A stretch of 43,120 bases of DNA, from NCBI GenBank assembly GCA_000245075.1, contig JH600053.1, positions 150,472-193,591 on the forward strand, written 5' to 3'. Source of the stretch: Acetobacteraceae bacterium AT-5844 (lineage in GTDB: Bacteria > Pseudomonadota > Alphaproteobacteria > Acetobacterales > Acetobacteraceae). This document shows, piece after piece, positions 34,176 to 43,120 of the stretch (position 1 is the stretch's first letter; the number at the start of each line of letters is the position of its first letter). Both the position numbers and the translations under genes were made by a program. A model generated the notes under the pieces. The model was not told the DNA's origin. It saw only the letters and a program-made list of their open reading frames with translations, and made no database searches.

Positions 34176-34203
34176 TTAATATCGAATAGCAATAATTGAT
34201 ATT
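34176..34203. promoter_or_regulatory. AT-rich inverted repeat, candidate regulator site C
   Basis: TTAATATCGAAT at 34176-34187 faces ATTGATATT at 34195-34203, giving AATATC...GATATT arms. The left half site is the same TTAATATCRAAT seen at sites A and B. It is about 50 bases upstream of the crotonase-aldehyde dehydrogenase operon, overlapping the expected promoter position, which fits a repressor or a class II activator. Confidence 0.6.
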
Positions 34204-34511
34204 GGAAAATAGTGGTCCGCGATTCCGCGCTTGTCAACGAGATTGGAAGGGGCACGCCGGGCCCGTCCGGCAGCCGCCCTCGCGCCCATCCAGGCCTTCT
34301 CTCCACCGGAGCCCAGACCGCGGGCCAGGGCTGGCGCGCAACGCCGCCATGCCGTGCGGCGGCTGGCAGCGGATAGCCGGTGGCCCTATCAGGCCGCCTG
34401 CCCAGGCGGAGCAGGCGCCGGGTGCCGGATGGCTTCGGAACCTTCGCCTTTCCCGGCCCACTTCAGGCAGCAGACCAGATTGAGAAACCTCGATTGCATA
34501 TCCAGCGGCGT
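34204..34511. other. Gene-free stretch
   Basis: Between site C and the possible small membrane protein I see no convincing gene: the open frames on both strands give arginine/proline-rich translations typical of GC-rich shadow frames. No repeat or hairpin stands out. Confidence 0.4.
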
Positions 34512-34853
34512 TTGAAAGCTCGCCCCTTCCTGGTGAGCCTCCTGAGCCTGATGCTGCTCGGCCCGGCGGGAGGCGGCCCCGCGACGGCGCGGGCATTCCA
34601 GAGCCAGAACATGGCCGTGACGACGCGGGGCCCGGCCATGGAATTGCCGGCCTGGACAGCGCGCGAGCAGCCCGCCAGCCCTGGCGAAAAAAGCTGCCGC
34701 CAGGGCCGGGACACCGTGACATTCGGTTGGCGGTTGATCGACTACGGCGTTTCCACGCTGAAATACGTTTTCGGCCTGTTCCTCATCATGCTAGGCGGCC
34801 TGTTGGTCGTCATTGGCTGGATGGTGTCGCTGCTCGAACTGGTCTGGTGCTGA
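34512..34853 (+). CDS. Possible small membrane protein, unknown function
   Basis: A frame of about 113 aa from a TTG at 34512. It would begin with a signal-like segment (KARPFLVSLLSLMLLGPAGG, then ATARA) and end with a strongly hydrophobic helix (YVFGLFLIMLGGLLVVIGW) followed by MVSLLELVWC. The two hydrophobic blocks in an otherwise polar chain look more protein-like than shadow translation. The start is uncertain: no good ribosome-binding site is seen, and ATG 34380 is the first in-frame Met but lies in non-conserved DNA. Convergent with the efflux channel gene at 34887. No family recognised; it may be spurious. Confidence 0.4.
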   Translation: MKARPFLVSLLSLMLLGPAGGGPATARAFQSQNMAVTTRGPAMELPAWTAREQPASPGEKSCRQGRDTVTFGWRLIDYGVSTLKYVFGLFLIMLGGLLVVIGWMVSLLELVWC

Positions 34854-34886
34854 CGGCGCCGCCTCCTGGCGGCGCCCGCCACCTCG

Positions 34887-36302
34887 CTACCGCGCGCCGC
34901 CGCCCAGCACCTTGAACAGCGTGACGCGGGCGGAAAGCAGGTCCCGCTGCAAGGTGATCAGCGATTGCTGGGCGCTGTACAGTTCCCGCTGCGAGTCCAG
35001 CACGGTCAGGAAGCTGTCCACGCCGCTGCGGAAGCGGAGCTGCGCCAGCCGGTAGCTGTCCGCATAGGCCTCGGTCAGCGATTGCTGCGCCTGGAGCTGG
35101 TCTCCATAGGTGCCACGCGCTGCCAGCGCGTCGGCGGTCTCGCGGAAGGCGGTCTGGATGGCCTTCTCATAGGTCGCCACCTCGATCCGTTGTTGCAGCT
35201 TGGCGTAGTCCAGATTGGCCTGGTTGGTGCCGCCGCTGAAGATCGGGATGGTGATGCCGGGGCTGAAGGTCCACTGCCCCGAATTCGGCTGGAACAGGCG
35301 GGAGAAGGCGGCCCCCGCCGTACCGTAGCTGCCCGTCAGCGTCACGCTGGGGAAGAACGCCGCCCGCGCCGCGCCAATATCAGCATTGGCCGCCATCAGC
35401 AGGTGTTCCGCCGCCAGCACATCCGGCCGCCGCAGCAGCACGTCGGAGGACAGGCCCGCCGGCACATCCGCCATCATCAGCGCGGGGGAGAGTTCGGCCG
35501 CGCGCGGCAGATCCGCCGGCACCGGCTGGCCCAGCAGCAGCGCCAGCGCGTTCTCATCCTGCGCCACCTGGCGCGTGTACTGGGCCAGGTTGGCCCGTGC
35601 CGTTTCCACCGAGGTCTGCGCCTGCCGCAGCGTCAGCGCCGTGGCGGTGCCGCCGGTCATCGTCGCCTGGGTGAGGCGGAAGGATTCCTGCTGGCTGGCC
35701 AGGGTCTGCTCCGTCAGCCTCAGCAGCGCGCGGTCGGCCAGCAGGGTCAGGTAGGCATCGGCCACCTGCCCGATCAGGCTGATCTGCGCCGCCCGTCGCG
35801 TCTCCTCCTGGGAGAGCATCGCCTCAAAAGCGGAGCGGGTCTGGCTGCGGACCCGGCCGAACAGATCCAGCTCGAAGGCCGTGAAGCCGACCCCCGCGCT
35901 GAAGGTCCGGGAGGTGACGGGGGCGGTGCGGTTGCCGGCCGAGGTCAGGTCCGCCGGGGTCTGGCCATAGGTGGCATCCCCCGTGCCGCCGATGGCGGGG
36001 AACAGGCCGCCGCGTGTGGAGCGGTACTGCGCCTCCGCCGCCGCGACATTCAGCGTGGAGACGCGGAGGTCGCGGTTGTTCTCCAGCGCGATGCCGATCA
36101 GCCGGCGCAGGCCAGGGTCGGTGAAGAACTCCCGCCAGCCGATGGCGTCGGCATCGCGGCCGCTGGCCTGTTGCGCGGCATAGGCGGCTCCGGTGGGCCA
36201 GGCGGCGGGCACGGAGGAGGCGGGGCGGACGTAATCCGGCTCCAGCGAGCAGCCGGCCAGCAGCAGGGCGCCGAGGCTGAGGGAGAGAAGGGAACGGCTC
36301 AT
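34887..36302 (-). CDS. RND efflux outer-membrane channel lipoprotein (NodT/OprM family)
   Basis: 471 aa outer-membrane factor of the tripartite efflux system. Lipoprotein signal with lipobox LLAGC (Cys18), followed by [17 protein letters not shown], typical of OprM/NodT proteins. Two repeated OEP domains (about 60-250 and 270-460) include the [26 protein letters not shown]-type helical hairpin. It forms a trimeric barrel and periplasmic tunnel through which the pump expels substrates. Its start overlaps the pump gene stop by four bases (36299-36302), so it is the last gene of the adaptor-pump-channel operon. Confidence 0.95.
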   Translation of the reverse strand: MSRSLLSLSLGALLLAGCSLEPDYVRPASSVPAAWPTGAAYAAQQASGRDADAIGWREFFTDPGLRRLIGIALENNRDLRVSTLNVAAAEAQYRSTRGGLFPAIGGTGDATYGQTPADLTSAGNRTAPVTSRTFSAGVGFTAFELDLFGRVRSQTRSAFEAMLSQEETRRAAQISLIGQVADAYLTLLADRALLRLTEQTLASQQESFRLTQATMTGGTATALTLRQAQTSVETARANLAQYTRQVAQDENALALLLGQPVPADLPRAAELSPALMMADVPAGLSSDVLLRRPDVLAAEHLLMAANADIGAARAAFFPSVTLTGSYGTAGAAFSRLFQPNSGQWTFSPGITIPIFSGGTNQANLDYAKLQQRIEVATYEKAIQTAFRETADALAARGTYGDQLQAQQSLTEAYADSYRLAQLRFRSGVDSFLTVLDSQRELYSAQQSLITLQRDLLSARVTLFKVLGGGAR

Positions 36303-39300
36303 GGACGATGCTCCAGCGCCTGCGGCGGCGTGGCTTCGGCGGCGCGGGCCTCGCTGCGGCGGCGGGTGCGGAACAGCTTCAGCACCAGGATGAAGAAGAG
36401 AGGGACAAAGAACACCGCCAGCACCGTGCCGGCGACGACGCCGCCGATGATGCCGGTGCCGATGGCCGTGCGGCCGCCCGCGCCGGCACCCGTGGCGATG
36501 GCCAGCGGCACCACGCCCAGCACGAAGGCCAGCGATGTCATCAGGATCGGCCGCAGCCGCTCCTTCGCCGCGTGCAGGGCGGAGTCGAGCAGGCTCTCGC
36601 CCGCCTCGAAATGCTCCTTGGCGAATTCGACGATCAGGATGGCGTTCTTGGCGGAAAGGCCGATGGTCGTCAGCAGCCCCACCTGGAAATACACGTCGTT
36701 GGACATGCCGCGCAGCAGCGTGGCCAGCACGGCGCCGAACACGCCGAGCGGCACCACCAGCATGACGGAGACCGGGATGGCCCAGCTTTCATACAAGGCC
36801 GCCAGGCACAGGAAGACGACGATCAGCGAGATAGCATAGAGCGCCATGGCCTGGGAGCCGGAAGCGCGTTCCTCGTAGGACAGGCCGGTCCAGTCGATGC
36901 CGATGCCGGTGGGTAGTTGCGCGGCCAGGCGCTCCATCTCCGCCATGGCGGCGCCGGTGCTGTGGCCGGGCGCGGCATCGCCCAGGATCTCGACCGAGGC
37001 CGTGCCGTTGTAGCGGGAGAGCTTTGGCGGCCCGACTTCCCACTGGGCGGAGGAGAAGGCGCTGAACGGCACCATCTCGCCCGCGCTGTTGCGCACATGC
37101 CACTTGTTGAAATCCTCCGGCGACATGCGGGAGGAAGCGACGCCCTGCATGTAGACGCGCTTCACCCGGCCCCGGTCCAGGAAGTCGTTGACGTAGCTGG
37201 AGCCGAAAGCGGCGGAGAGGGTGTTGGTGATGTCGCTGACGGACAGGCCCAGCGCGCTGGCGCGTTCCCAATCCACGACCAGGTGGTATTGCGGCTCGTC
37301 ATCCAGCGTATTGGGGCGCACGCCGACCAGCACCGGGCTCTGGCTGGCGGCCTGCAACAGCTGGTTGCGCGCGGCGGTCAGCGCCGCATGGCCCAGCCCG
37401 CCCTGGTCGAGCAACTGCATGTCGAAGCCCGTCGCATTGCCGAGTTCCGGCACGGCGGGGGGCGAGAAGGCGAAGATCTGCGCGTCCGGATAGGTCGAGA
37501 AATGGCGCATTAACCGGCCGGCGATGGCGCTGACGGCGCTGGCCGCATCGGTGCGTTCCTCCCAGTCCTTCAGCCGCACGAAGGCCATGGCCGAGGCCTG
37601 GCCGCGCCCGCCAAAGCTGAAGCCGGAGACGGCCATGACGGAGGCGACATTCTCCTTCTCCTCGTTCAGCAGGTATTGGTTGACGGCGTTGACGGCCTGC
37701 TGCGTGCGCTCGGTCGTCGCACCCGGCGGCGCGGTAATCTGCACGAACATCAGCCCCTGATCCTCCGCCGGCAGGAAGGAGGAAGGCAGGCGGGTGTAGA
37801 GCACGCCCATGGCGCCGGCGATGACGGCATAGACCAGCATGAAGCGCAGCGCGCGCCGTGCCATGAAGCCGACGCCGCCGACATAGGCGCGGCTCGTGCG
37901 GTCGAAATTCCGGTTGAACCAGCCGAAGAAGCCGCGCTTCTCGCCATGCTTCGGCCGCTTCAACAACGTGGCGCAGAGGGCGGGGGTAAAGACCAGCGCG
38001 ACGATGACGGAGAGCGTCATGGCGGTGACGATGGTCAGCGAGAACTGCCGGTAGATGACGCCGGAGGAGCCGGCGAAGAAGAACATCGGCAGGAACACGG
38101 CCGAGAGCACCAGGGCAATGCCGACCAGCGCGCCAGAGATCTGGTCCATCGACTTGCGCGTGGCTTCCAGCGGGGAAAGCCCCTCCTGCTCCATCACGCG
38201 CTCGACATTCTCGACCACGACGATGGCGTCATCCACCAGCAGGCCGATGGCCAGCACCATGCCGAACATGGTGAGGGTGTTGATGGAATAGCCGGCGAAG
38301 GAGAGCACGGCGAAGGTGCCGAGCAGCACGACGGGAATGGCCAGGGTGGGCACCAGCGTCGCGCGGAAATTCTGCAGGAAGACGAACATCACCACGAAGA
38401 CGAGGATCATTGCCTCGATCAGCGCCTTCACCACCTCATGGATGGAGATCTGCACGAAGGGCGTGGTGTCGTAGGGATAGACGACCTGCAACGATGACGG
38501 GAAGCTCGGCTGCAACCGCGCGAGCGTCTCGCGCACGGCGGCGGCGGTGGAGACCGCATTGGCACCGCTGGCGAGCTGGATGCCAAGGCCTGCGGTGGGC
38601 TTGCCGTTATACTGGCTGGTGATGCTGAAGCTCTGGCCGTTCAGCTCCACCGTGGCCACGTCGCGCAGGCGCACCTGGGAGCCGTCGGTCTTCACCTTCA
38701 GCAGAATGGCGCCGAACTGTTCCGGCGTGGTGAGGTAGGAGGGGCCGACCAGCGTGGCGGTCAGCCGCTGCCCCGGCACGGCGGGGCGCGCACCCAGCTC
38801 GCCGGAGGCGATCTGCACGTTCTGCGCGGTGATGGCGGCGCTGATGTCGGACGGCATCAGCCCGTAGGCATTCAGCTTGTCCGGGTCGAGCCAGATGCGC
38901 ATCGCGTATTGCGCGCCGAAGAGCTGGTAGTCGCCGACGCCGGTGGTGCGCGTCAGCGGGTCCTGCACCGTGGAGGCGACGAAGTCCGCGATGTCGGAAC
39001 TCGTCATGCTGCCATCGGCGGAGACGAAGCCGACCACCATCAGGAAGTTGTTGCTGGCCTTGGCGACGCGGATGCCGGCGCTGCGCACCGTCTCCGGCAG
39101 GCGGGATTCGGCCAGGGCCAGCTTGTTCTGCACCTGCACCTGGGCGATGTCCGGGTCCGTGCCCTGGGCGAAGGTCAGCTTGATGGTGGCGCTGCCGTCC
39201 CGGTTGCTGTCCGAGCTGAAGTAGAGCAGCCCGTCCAGGCCGGTCATCTGTTGCTCGATCACCTGGACGACGGTGTTCTGCATCGTCTCGGCGGAGGCGC

Positions 39301-39451
39301 CGGAATAGCTCAGCGAGATCTGGATCGCGGGCGGGGCGATGTTGGGATATTGCGCGATCGGCAGGCCGCGCAGGGTGATCAGGCCGATCAGCATGATGCC
39401 GAGGGCGATGACCCAGGCGAAGACCGGGCGGTCGATGAAGAAGCGTGCCAT
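36299..39451 (-). CDS. RND multidrug efflux pump, HAE-1 family (AcrB/MexB-like)
   Basis: 1050 aa inner-membrane proton-driven pump, standard length. It starts with the hallmark [21 protein letters not shown]. Twelve membrane helices in two halves flank two large periplasmic loops. Proton relay residues are present: the Asp pair in [16 protein letters not shown] (helix 4) and the Lys in [15 protein letters not shown] (helix 10). The [11 protein letters not shown] segment precedes the second half, as in AcrB. Substrates are probably amphipathic drugs, solvents or aromatic acids; in a window rich in aromatic-type catabolism, export of toxic intermediates is as plausible as antibiotic resistance. 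Ten bases separate it from the adaptor gene. Confidence 0.97.
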   Translation of the reverse strand: MARFFIDRPVFAWVIALGIMLIGLITLRGLPIAQYPNIAPPAIQISLSYSGASAETMQNTVVQVIEQQMTGLDGLLYFSSDSNRDGSATIKLTFAQGTDPDIAQVQVQNKLALAESRLPETVRSAGIRVAKASNNFLMVVGFVSADGSMTSSDIADFVASTVQDPLTRTTGVGDYQLFGAQYAMRIWLDPDKLNAYGLMPSDISAAITAQNVQIASGELGARPAVPGQRLTATLVGPSYLTTPEQFGAILLKVKTDGSQVRLRDVATVELNGQSFSITSQYNGKPTAGLGIQLASGANAVSTAAAVRETLARLQPSFPSSLQVVYPYDTTPFVQISIHEVVKALIEAMILVFVVMFVFLQNFRATLVPTLAIPVVLLGTFAVLSFAGYSINTLTMFGMVLAIGLLVDDAIVVVENVERVMEQEGLSPLEATRKSMDQISGALVGIALVLSAVFLPMFFFAGSSGVIYRQFSLTIVTAMTLSVIVALVFTPALCATLLKRPKHGEKRGFFGWFNRNFDRTSRAYVGGVGFMARRALRFMLVYAVIAGAMGVLYTRLPSSFLPAEDQGLMFVQITAPPGATTERTQQAVNAVNQYLLNEEKENVASVMAVSGFSFGGRGQASAMAFVRLKDWEERTDAASAVSAIAGRLMRHFSTYPDAQIFAFSPPAVPELGNATGFDMQLLDQGGLGHAALTAARNQLLQAASQSPVLVGVRPNTLDDEPQYHLVVDWERASALGLSVSDITNTLSAAFGSSYVNDFLDRGRVKRVYMQGVASSRMSPEDFNKWHVRNSAGEMVPFSAFSSAQWEVGPPKLSRYNGTASVEILGDAAPGHSTGAAMAEMERLAAQLPTGIGIDWTGLSYEERASGSQAMALYAISLIVVFLCLAALYESWAIPVSVMLVVPLGVFGAVLATLLRGMSNDVYFQVGLLTTIGLSAKNAILIVEFAKEHFEAGESLLDSALHAAKERLRPILMTSLAFVLGVVPLAIATGAGAGGRTAIGTGIIGGVVAGTVLAVFFVPLFFILVLKLFRTRRRSEARAAEATPPQALEHRP

Positions 39452-39461
39452 GGCGCCGCGC

Positions 39462-40676
39462 TCAGCCGGCCGCCGTGGCGGCCTGGGCGGCCACGCGCTT
39501 GTCGAACTCGGCGGCGGTCATCGCCGTTACCTGTGGTTTCACGCCGTTGCGGACGCGTTGCACGCCCTCGACGATCACCTGATCGCCCGGCTGCAGGCCG
39601 GATTGCACCAGCCACTTGTTGCCGATGGCGGCGCCCGTCCGCAGCACGCGGGTCTGCACCGTGCCATCCTGGGCCACCACCAGCGCCGTTGCCTCGCCGC
39701 GTTGGTTGCGCGTCACGGCTTGTTGCGGCACCAGCAGCGCGTCCTGCGCCTCGCCTTCCTCCAGCCGCGCGCGCACGAACATGCCGGGCATCAGCGTGCC
39801 GTCGGGGTTGGGAAACTCGGCCCGCAGGGTGACGGTGTTAGTATCCGTGCTGACCGTGACCTCGGAGAATTGCAGCTTGCCTGCCAGCGGGTATTCCGAG
39901 CCATCCTCCAGCAGCAGCCGCACCTCGGCATGGTCCGCGTCGCCGCGCTTCAGCTTGCCCGCCGCCATCTCCCGCCGTAGGCGCAGCAGCGTGGTCATGG
40001 GCTGGGTGACATCGACATGGATGGGGTCGAGCTGCGTGACCGTCATCATCGCCGTGGTCTGGTCGGCAGTCACCAACGCGCCCACCGTGACGGCGGACCG
40101 GCTGGTCGCGCCCGGGATGGGGGAGGTGACGCGGGTGTAGTCCAGGTTGATCCTCGCCGTGTCCACGGCGGCCTTGGCGGCGGCGACATCGGCCTCGGCA
40201 CCCTGCCGGGTGGCGACGGCGGTCTCGTAATCCAGGCGGCTGACGGCGTTCTGCGCCACCAGCGGGCGGTAGCGGTTGGCGGTGACGCGCGCCGAGGCCA
40301 GCGTGGCCTGCGCCTTGGCCAGATTGGCCTGCGCGCTGGCCAGCGAGGCCTCATAGGGCGCGGGGTCGATCTGGTAGAGCGCCTGGCCAGCCTGGACCCG
40401 CTCGCCTTCCCGGAACAGGCGCTCGCGCACCACGCCGCTGACCTGCGGGCGTATCTCGGCGGTCTGGAAGGCGGCGGTGCGTCCGGGCAATACTGTCTCC
40501 AGCGTAACGGACTGGGGTTGGAGCGTGACGGCGAGCACGGTGGGCGAGGGTTGGGCGGCGGGCGTCTGCGCCTGCACCTTTTCGTCGCAGCCTGTAAGGA
40601 AGGGGAGCACCGTCAAGGAGCCGGCCGCCAGCAGGCGGCGGCGGGGGAGAGGTGCTTCGTGGCTGAGTCGGGACAT
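39462..40676 (-). CDS. RND efflux periplasmic adaptor (membrane fusion protein)
   Basis: 404 aa adaptor of the AcrA/MexA type. Lipoprotein signal with a twin-arginine-like start ([20 protein letters not shown]), lipid-anchored at Cys30. It has a split lipoyl domain ([28 protein letters not shown], in part), a coiled-coil hairpin (about 105-180; [19 protein letters not shown]), then beta-barrel and membrane-proximal domains ([30 protein letters not shown]). It bridges the pump and the outer-membrane channel. ATG 40676 has AGGT upstream; the frame runs open to 40727 across the operator region, so the longer start is rejected. First gene of the operon, divergent from the TetR gene. Confidence 0.95.
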   Translation of the reverse strand: MSRLSHEAPLPRRRLLAAGSLTVLPFLTGCDEKVQAQTPAAQPSPTVLAVTLQPQSVTLETVLPGRTAAFQTAEIRPQVSGVVRERLFREGERVQAGQALYQIDPAPYEASLASAQANLAKAQATLASARVTANRYRPLVAQNAVSRLDYETAVATRQGAEADVAAAKAAVDTARINLDYTRVTSPIPGATSRSAVTVGALVTADQTTAMMTVTQLDPIHVDVTQPMTTLLRLRREMAAGKLKRGDADHAEVRLLLEDGSEYPLAGKLQFSEVTVSTDTNTVTLRAEFPNPDGTLMPGMFVRARLEEGEAQDALLVPQQAVTRNQRGEATALVVAQDGTVQTRVLRTGAAIGNKWLVQSGLQPGDQVIVEGVQRVRNGVKPQVTAMTAAEFDKRVAAQAATAAG

Positions 40677-40706
40677 GGTGACCTGGCCTGAGAGATGTTG
40701 ACAAAG

Positions 40707-40726
40707 TGGAAACTTGTGGGTTTCCA
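40707..40726. promoter_or_regulatory. Efflux operator 1, TGGAAAC-N6-GTTTCCA
   Basis: Perfect inverted repeat with 7-base arms and a 6-base spacer, 31 bases upstream of the adaptor start and about 80 upstream of the divergent TetR start. Same core as operator 2, with centres 26 bases apart. Confidence 0.75.
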
Positions 40727-40731
40727 TTGCT

Positions 40732-40753
40732 GCGGAAACTCTCGCGTTTCCGC
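40732..40753. promoter_or_regulatory. Efflux operator 2, GCGGAAAC-N6-GTTTCCGC
   Basis: Perfect inverted repeat with 8-base arms and a 6-base spacer, sharing the GGAAAC-N6-GTTTCC core of operator 1. Two such sites in a 129-base divergent promoter region fit binding by two TetR dimers repressing both directions. Confidence 0.75.
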
Positions 40754-40805
40754 TCTGACGTCAATCTCTTATTGCGGCGCAGCATTGGCTGGAGTGTGAC
40801 AAAGA

Positions 40806-41441
40806 ATGACCACCGCTGAACCCCCGGCCGAGGATACGCCCTGTGCGGCGCCCGCGACGAAGCGGGTGATTCTGGAGCGGGCCCAGGCATCATTCCTGGG
40901 GCATGGCTTCCACGCGACACGGATGGACGTGATCGCGCGCGAGGCGGGCTGCTCGAAGAAGACCATCTACAAGTTCTTCGGCTCGAAAGAGGCGTTGTTC
41001 GGCGAACTCCTGCGCCAGCTACGGCAGGAAATGCTCGACCTCAGCATCGACCCGACGCTGGGGGAGGCCGAGGCGCTGCGGCGCTTTCTCTACGACATGT
41101 CGCGGATCATGCTGCGCGACACATCGCTCGCTCTTACCCGCATCGTGATGAGCGAGGCGGGGAACGAGAGCGTCAGCCAGCAGGGGGCTCTGGACCGCTC
41201 CATCCGGCCGCGGCTGGCGCTGGAATCTTACCTCAACCGCCTGCAGCAGGAGGGGAGATACGATTTCGGCGTGGAAAGCGACGCGGCCCGCATGCTGGTG
41301 GGCATGGCGCTGGGCGCCTTCCACCACGAGACCTTGCTGGGACTGCGCGCGGCGATTCCAGAGGAGGAGTTGCGGCAGCGGATCAGCGCCGCTGTCTCCA
41401 TCTTCCTGCGCGGCGCGCGTGTGGATGCCGGCGGAGCGTGA
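40806..41441 (+). CDS. TetR/AcrR family transcriptional regulator
   Basis: 211 aa TetR-type repressor. Helix-turn-helix about residues 20-66: VILERAQASFLGHGFHATRM, DVIAREAGCSKKTIYKFFGSK and EALFGELL. The C-terminal domain (MLVGMALGAFHHETLLGLR) resembles the AcrR C-terminal type that binds efflux substrates and dimerises. ATG 40806, with GGAG about eleven bases before. It is divergent from the efflux operon with two tandem operators between, so it very likely represses the adaptor-pump-channel genes and itself, releasing on ligand binding. Confidence 0.94.
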   Translation: MTTAEPPAEDTPCAAPATKRVILERAQASFLGHGFHATRMDVIAREAGCSKKTIYKFFGSKEALFGELLRQLRQEMLDLSIDPTLGEAEALRRFLYDMSRIMLRDTSLALTRIVMSEAGNESVSQQGALDRSIRPRLALESYLNRLQQEGRYDFGVESDAARMLVGMALGAFHHETLLGLRAAIPEEELRQRISAAVSIFLRGARVDAGGA

Positions 41442-41719
41442 GTTGCCGCCGTCAGCCGGATGGCAGGCGACGAATCTCTCCGCGCCATGGCGCGCGCTTC
41501 CTCCCGGCGGCGAGTAGATCCGCGATGGGCCTGCTAGAGCGTCGCAACGTCTGGTCTCCCTCGCTGCAGGCCGCTTGGTTGCTGAGGTCGCCGGCCAGCT
41601 CAGACGGCACTGCTCCCTGACCGGCTGGAACATCCATCGCGACGCTGGCGTTCATTCCCGGCGAAGAACCCGCTACTGGCTTGGTCCAGGGAACAAGCTG
41701 AGGGCGGTTCAGGTGATCT

Positions 41720-41762
41720 CCCGTCGATAAGGCTGATCGCCTGATACAGCCTTATCGACGGG
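41720..41762. repeat. Perfect 16-bp inverted repeat in a gene-free stretch
   Basis: CCCGTCGATAAGGCTG at 41720-41735 is exactly complementary to 41747-41762, with an 11-base loop. It lies in the 466-base gap 41442-41907 between the TetR and MarR genes, where I see no other convincing gene. There is no T-run directly after either arm (the plus strand continues CGCTGCCTCCTTTC), so a classical intrinsic terminator is only one option; a small-RNA 3' end, a palindromic repeat element or an operator are others. The rest of the gap shows shadow frames only. Confidence 0.65.
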
Positions 41763-41907
41763 CGCTGCCTCCTTTCTCTTTCATTCAGCAGATGAGGGTT
41801 GGCGCGGATGTCCGCCCCGGCGCTTTGCCGCTTGCGCCAAGATAGTTTGGCATCCTACTATCTGTGAAAGCCGGGCACGCGAAATGCACCGGTCGGAGGG
41901 AGCATTC

Positions 41908-42441
41908 GTGGCCCAGTCATCGCTTTTGTCTCGTGCACGGCGGGCCAAACCTGGCCGCGAGCAGCCGGAAGGCCCAAGGCCCGGGGATGACGGCGCGGTG
42001 AAGCTCGGCCCATTGGCGGAAACGCTCGGCTTTCACCTGCGCCTGGCACAGGAAGCCTCCTTCGCGGCCTTCGCGCGTAAGGTGGGGGATTCGGGGTTGA
42101 GGCCCGGCCACTACGCGGCCCTCACGATCATCCACCAGAATCCGGGCCTGTCGCAAACCGCCCTCGGTGCCGCTGTGCGGCGGGACAAATCTACCCTCAC
42201 GCCCATGGTGGCGGAGCTGGAGCGCCGCGGGCTGATCCGGCGTGATCGCGTGCCGTCGGACCGGCGCAGCTACGCCCTCAGTCTCACCCCGGCTGGTGGG
42301 GAGGCCCTGGCAACTCTCCAAGACCATGCTGCCGCGCACGATCGCGAGTTGGACCTGCTGGTGGGGGCGGATCAGCGCCAGGCTTTTCTCGACGCGCTAC
42401 GCCGCCTGATGGCGGGGCTGGAATGGGATAACGCAGAATGA
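41908..42441 (+). CDS. MarR family transcriptional regulator
   Basis: 177 aa from GTG 41908, which has GGAGGGAG (41895-41902) five bases upstream; ATG 41884 is in frame but poorly placed. A polar N-terminal tail precedes the winged helix-turn-helix: LRPGHYAALTIIHQNPGLSQ, ALGAAVRRDKSTLTPMVAEL (recognition helix) and wing RRGLIRRDRVPSDRRSYALS with the conserved DRR. The stop overlaps the start of the decarboxylase gene by four bases, so the two are cotranscribed. MarR proteins of this type usually respond to aromatic acids or their CoA esters, which fits a benzoylformate decarboxylase partner. Confidence 0.92.
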   Translation: MAQSSLLSRARRAKPGREQPEGPRPGDDGAVKLGPLAETLGFHLRLAQEASFAAFARKVGDSGLRPGHYAALTIIHQNPGLSQTALGAAVRRDKSTLTPMVAELERRGLIRRDRVPSDRRSYALSLTPAGGEALATLQDHAAAHDRELDLLVGADQRQAFLDALRRLMAGLEWDNAE

Positions 42442-43120
42442 GTGGAACAGAGACTGGCCGCATGACCGTGCGAGAGGCGGTGTTTGAGTGGCTGCGCAGC
42501 CAGGGCATGACCACGGTGTTCGGCAATCCCGGTTCCACGGAATTACCCTTCCTGGATCGCTGGCCGGGCGATTTCCGCTACGTGCTCGGCCTGCAGGAGG
42601 CAAGCGTCGTCGGGATGGCCGATGGCTATGCCCGGGCCACCGGGCAATGCGCCTTCGTGAACCTGCATTCGGCCGCGGGCGTGGGCCACGCGCTCGGCAA
42701 TCTTTTCACCGCATACCGCAACGGCGCGCCGATGGTGATCACGGCGGGGCAGCAGGCGCGCGCGCTTCTGCCGAACCTGCCTTTCCTTGGCGCGACGGAA
42801 GCCGCGACCTTTCCCAAACCCTATGTGAAATTCAGTATCGAGCCAGCGCGGGCCGCGGACGTGCCGGCCGCGATCGCGCAGGCCCACCGTATCGCGATGC
42901 AGCGGCCCTACGGCCCGACCTTCGTGTCGATCCCGTCGGATGACTGGGGCGCCGCCTGCCAGCCCGTCGTGGCGCGCGGGTGGTTCCCCGATGCGGCACC
43001 CGACCCGGCGGCGCTGGCGGAGGCCGCGCGCATGATCGCGGCGGCGCGGCGGCCCGTGCTCGTGGTCGGGCCGGAGGTGGACAGCGAGTGCTGCGGGCCG
43101 GATCTGGTGCGGCTGGCGGG
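42438..43120 (+). CDS. mdlC: Benzoylformate decarboxylase (N-terminal part, cut by window end)
   Basis: First 227 residues of a thiamine-diphosphate enzyme that decarboxylates benzoylformate (phenylglyoxylate) to benzaldehyde in the mandelate pathway. Close in sequence to the Pseudomonas putida enzyme: TVFGNPGSTELPFL, YVLGLQEASVVGMADGYA, FVNLHSAAGVGHALGNL and MVITAGQQARALL. The catalytic residues by that alignment are all present: Ser33 (GNPGS), Glu54 (LQEAS) and His77 (NLHSA). This triplet separates it from acetolactate synthase-like relatives. ATG 42438 overlaps the MarR stop; ATG 42462 is alternative. The TPP-binding C-terminal domain lies beyond the window. Related 2-oxo acid decarboxylases cannot be excluded. 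Confidence 0.85.
   Translation, partial: MSGTETGRMTVREAVFEWLRSQGMTTVFGNPGSTELPFLDRWPGDFRYVLGLQEASVVGMADGYARATGQCAFVNLHSAAGVGHALGNLFTAYRNGAPMVITAGQQARALLPNLPFLGATEAATFPKPYVKFSIEPARAADVPAAIAQAHRIAMQRPYGPTFVSIPSDDWGAACQPVVARGWFPDAAPDPAALAEAARMIAAARRPVLVVGPEVDSECCGPDLVRLA

Noticed and set aside
34965-36839. Plus-strand open frame of 624 codons
   Set aside because: Antisense to the outer-membrane channel gene, with Arg/Gln/Gly-rich low-complexity translation.
40698-40703. TTGACA as -35 box for the TetR gene
   Set aside because: No acceptable -10 box lies at 16-18 bases; it may be chance beside operator 1.
1-43120. tRNA, rRNA, CRISPR arrays, insertion sequences, prophage genes
   Set aside because: None seen: no transposase or integrase motifs, no regularly spaced repeats, no cloverleaf-like CCA-ended segments recognised by eye.

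Overview
The window is a GC-rich, gene-dense stretch of bacterial chromosome that looks alphaproteobacterial, probably Acetobacteraceae and Roseomonas-like. That placement is inference from base composition, the Bug/TctC receptor, the CaiC/MatB-type ligases and the catabolic-regulator style; no rRNA or other phylogenetic marker is present. I found no tRNA, rRNA, insertion sequence, prophage or CRISPR array. The content is almost entirely catabolic and transport clusters, each with its own regulator.

Region 1 (1-4500): an IclR regulator divergent from HpcH/HpaI aldolase, a leaderless solute-binding protein, a TctC/Bug receptor and a LigI-like amidohydrolase. Region 2 (4697-16401): a LacI regulator divergent from a nine-gene operon with a clear LacI-type palindrome just after a promoter. 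The operon encodes an SDR, a complete ABC importer (fused permease, ATPase, binding protein), two xylose-isomerase-like TIM-barrel proteins, a type II dehydroquinase homologue in which two substrate-binding residues are changed, and two tandem KstD-like flavin dehydrogenases. I read it as an uptake and ring-oxidation pathway for an undetermined hydroaromatic or cyclic polyol acid, built by analogy with quinate catabolism.

Region 3 (16556-18049): a lone glycerol kinase. Region 4 (18246-34128): a large acyl-CoA type catabolic region with two CoA ligases, three crotonases, an ALDH7-type aldehyde dehydrogenase, MmgE/PrpD, an IclR regulator, two SBP_bac_5 receptors without permeases and three cytoplasmic serine hydrolases of the beta-lactamase fold. 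A rare AT-rich motif (TTAATATCRAAT, partly palindromic) recurs in front of its transcription units and suggests one regulon. The likely logic is capture of an amide, lactam or ester, hydrolysis in the cytoplasm, CoA activation, and hydration/oxidation.

Region 5 (34512-41441): a possible small membrane protein, then a tripartite RND efflux operon (adaptor, pump, outer-membrane channel) divergent from a TetR regulator, with two tandem GGAAAC-N6-GTTTCC operators between them. Region 6 (41442-43120): a gene-free stretch with a perfect 16-bp stem hairpin, then a MarR regulator overlapping the start of a benzoylformate decarboxylase gene that runs off the window.
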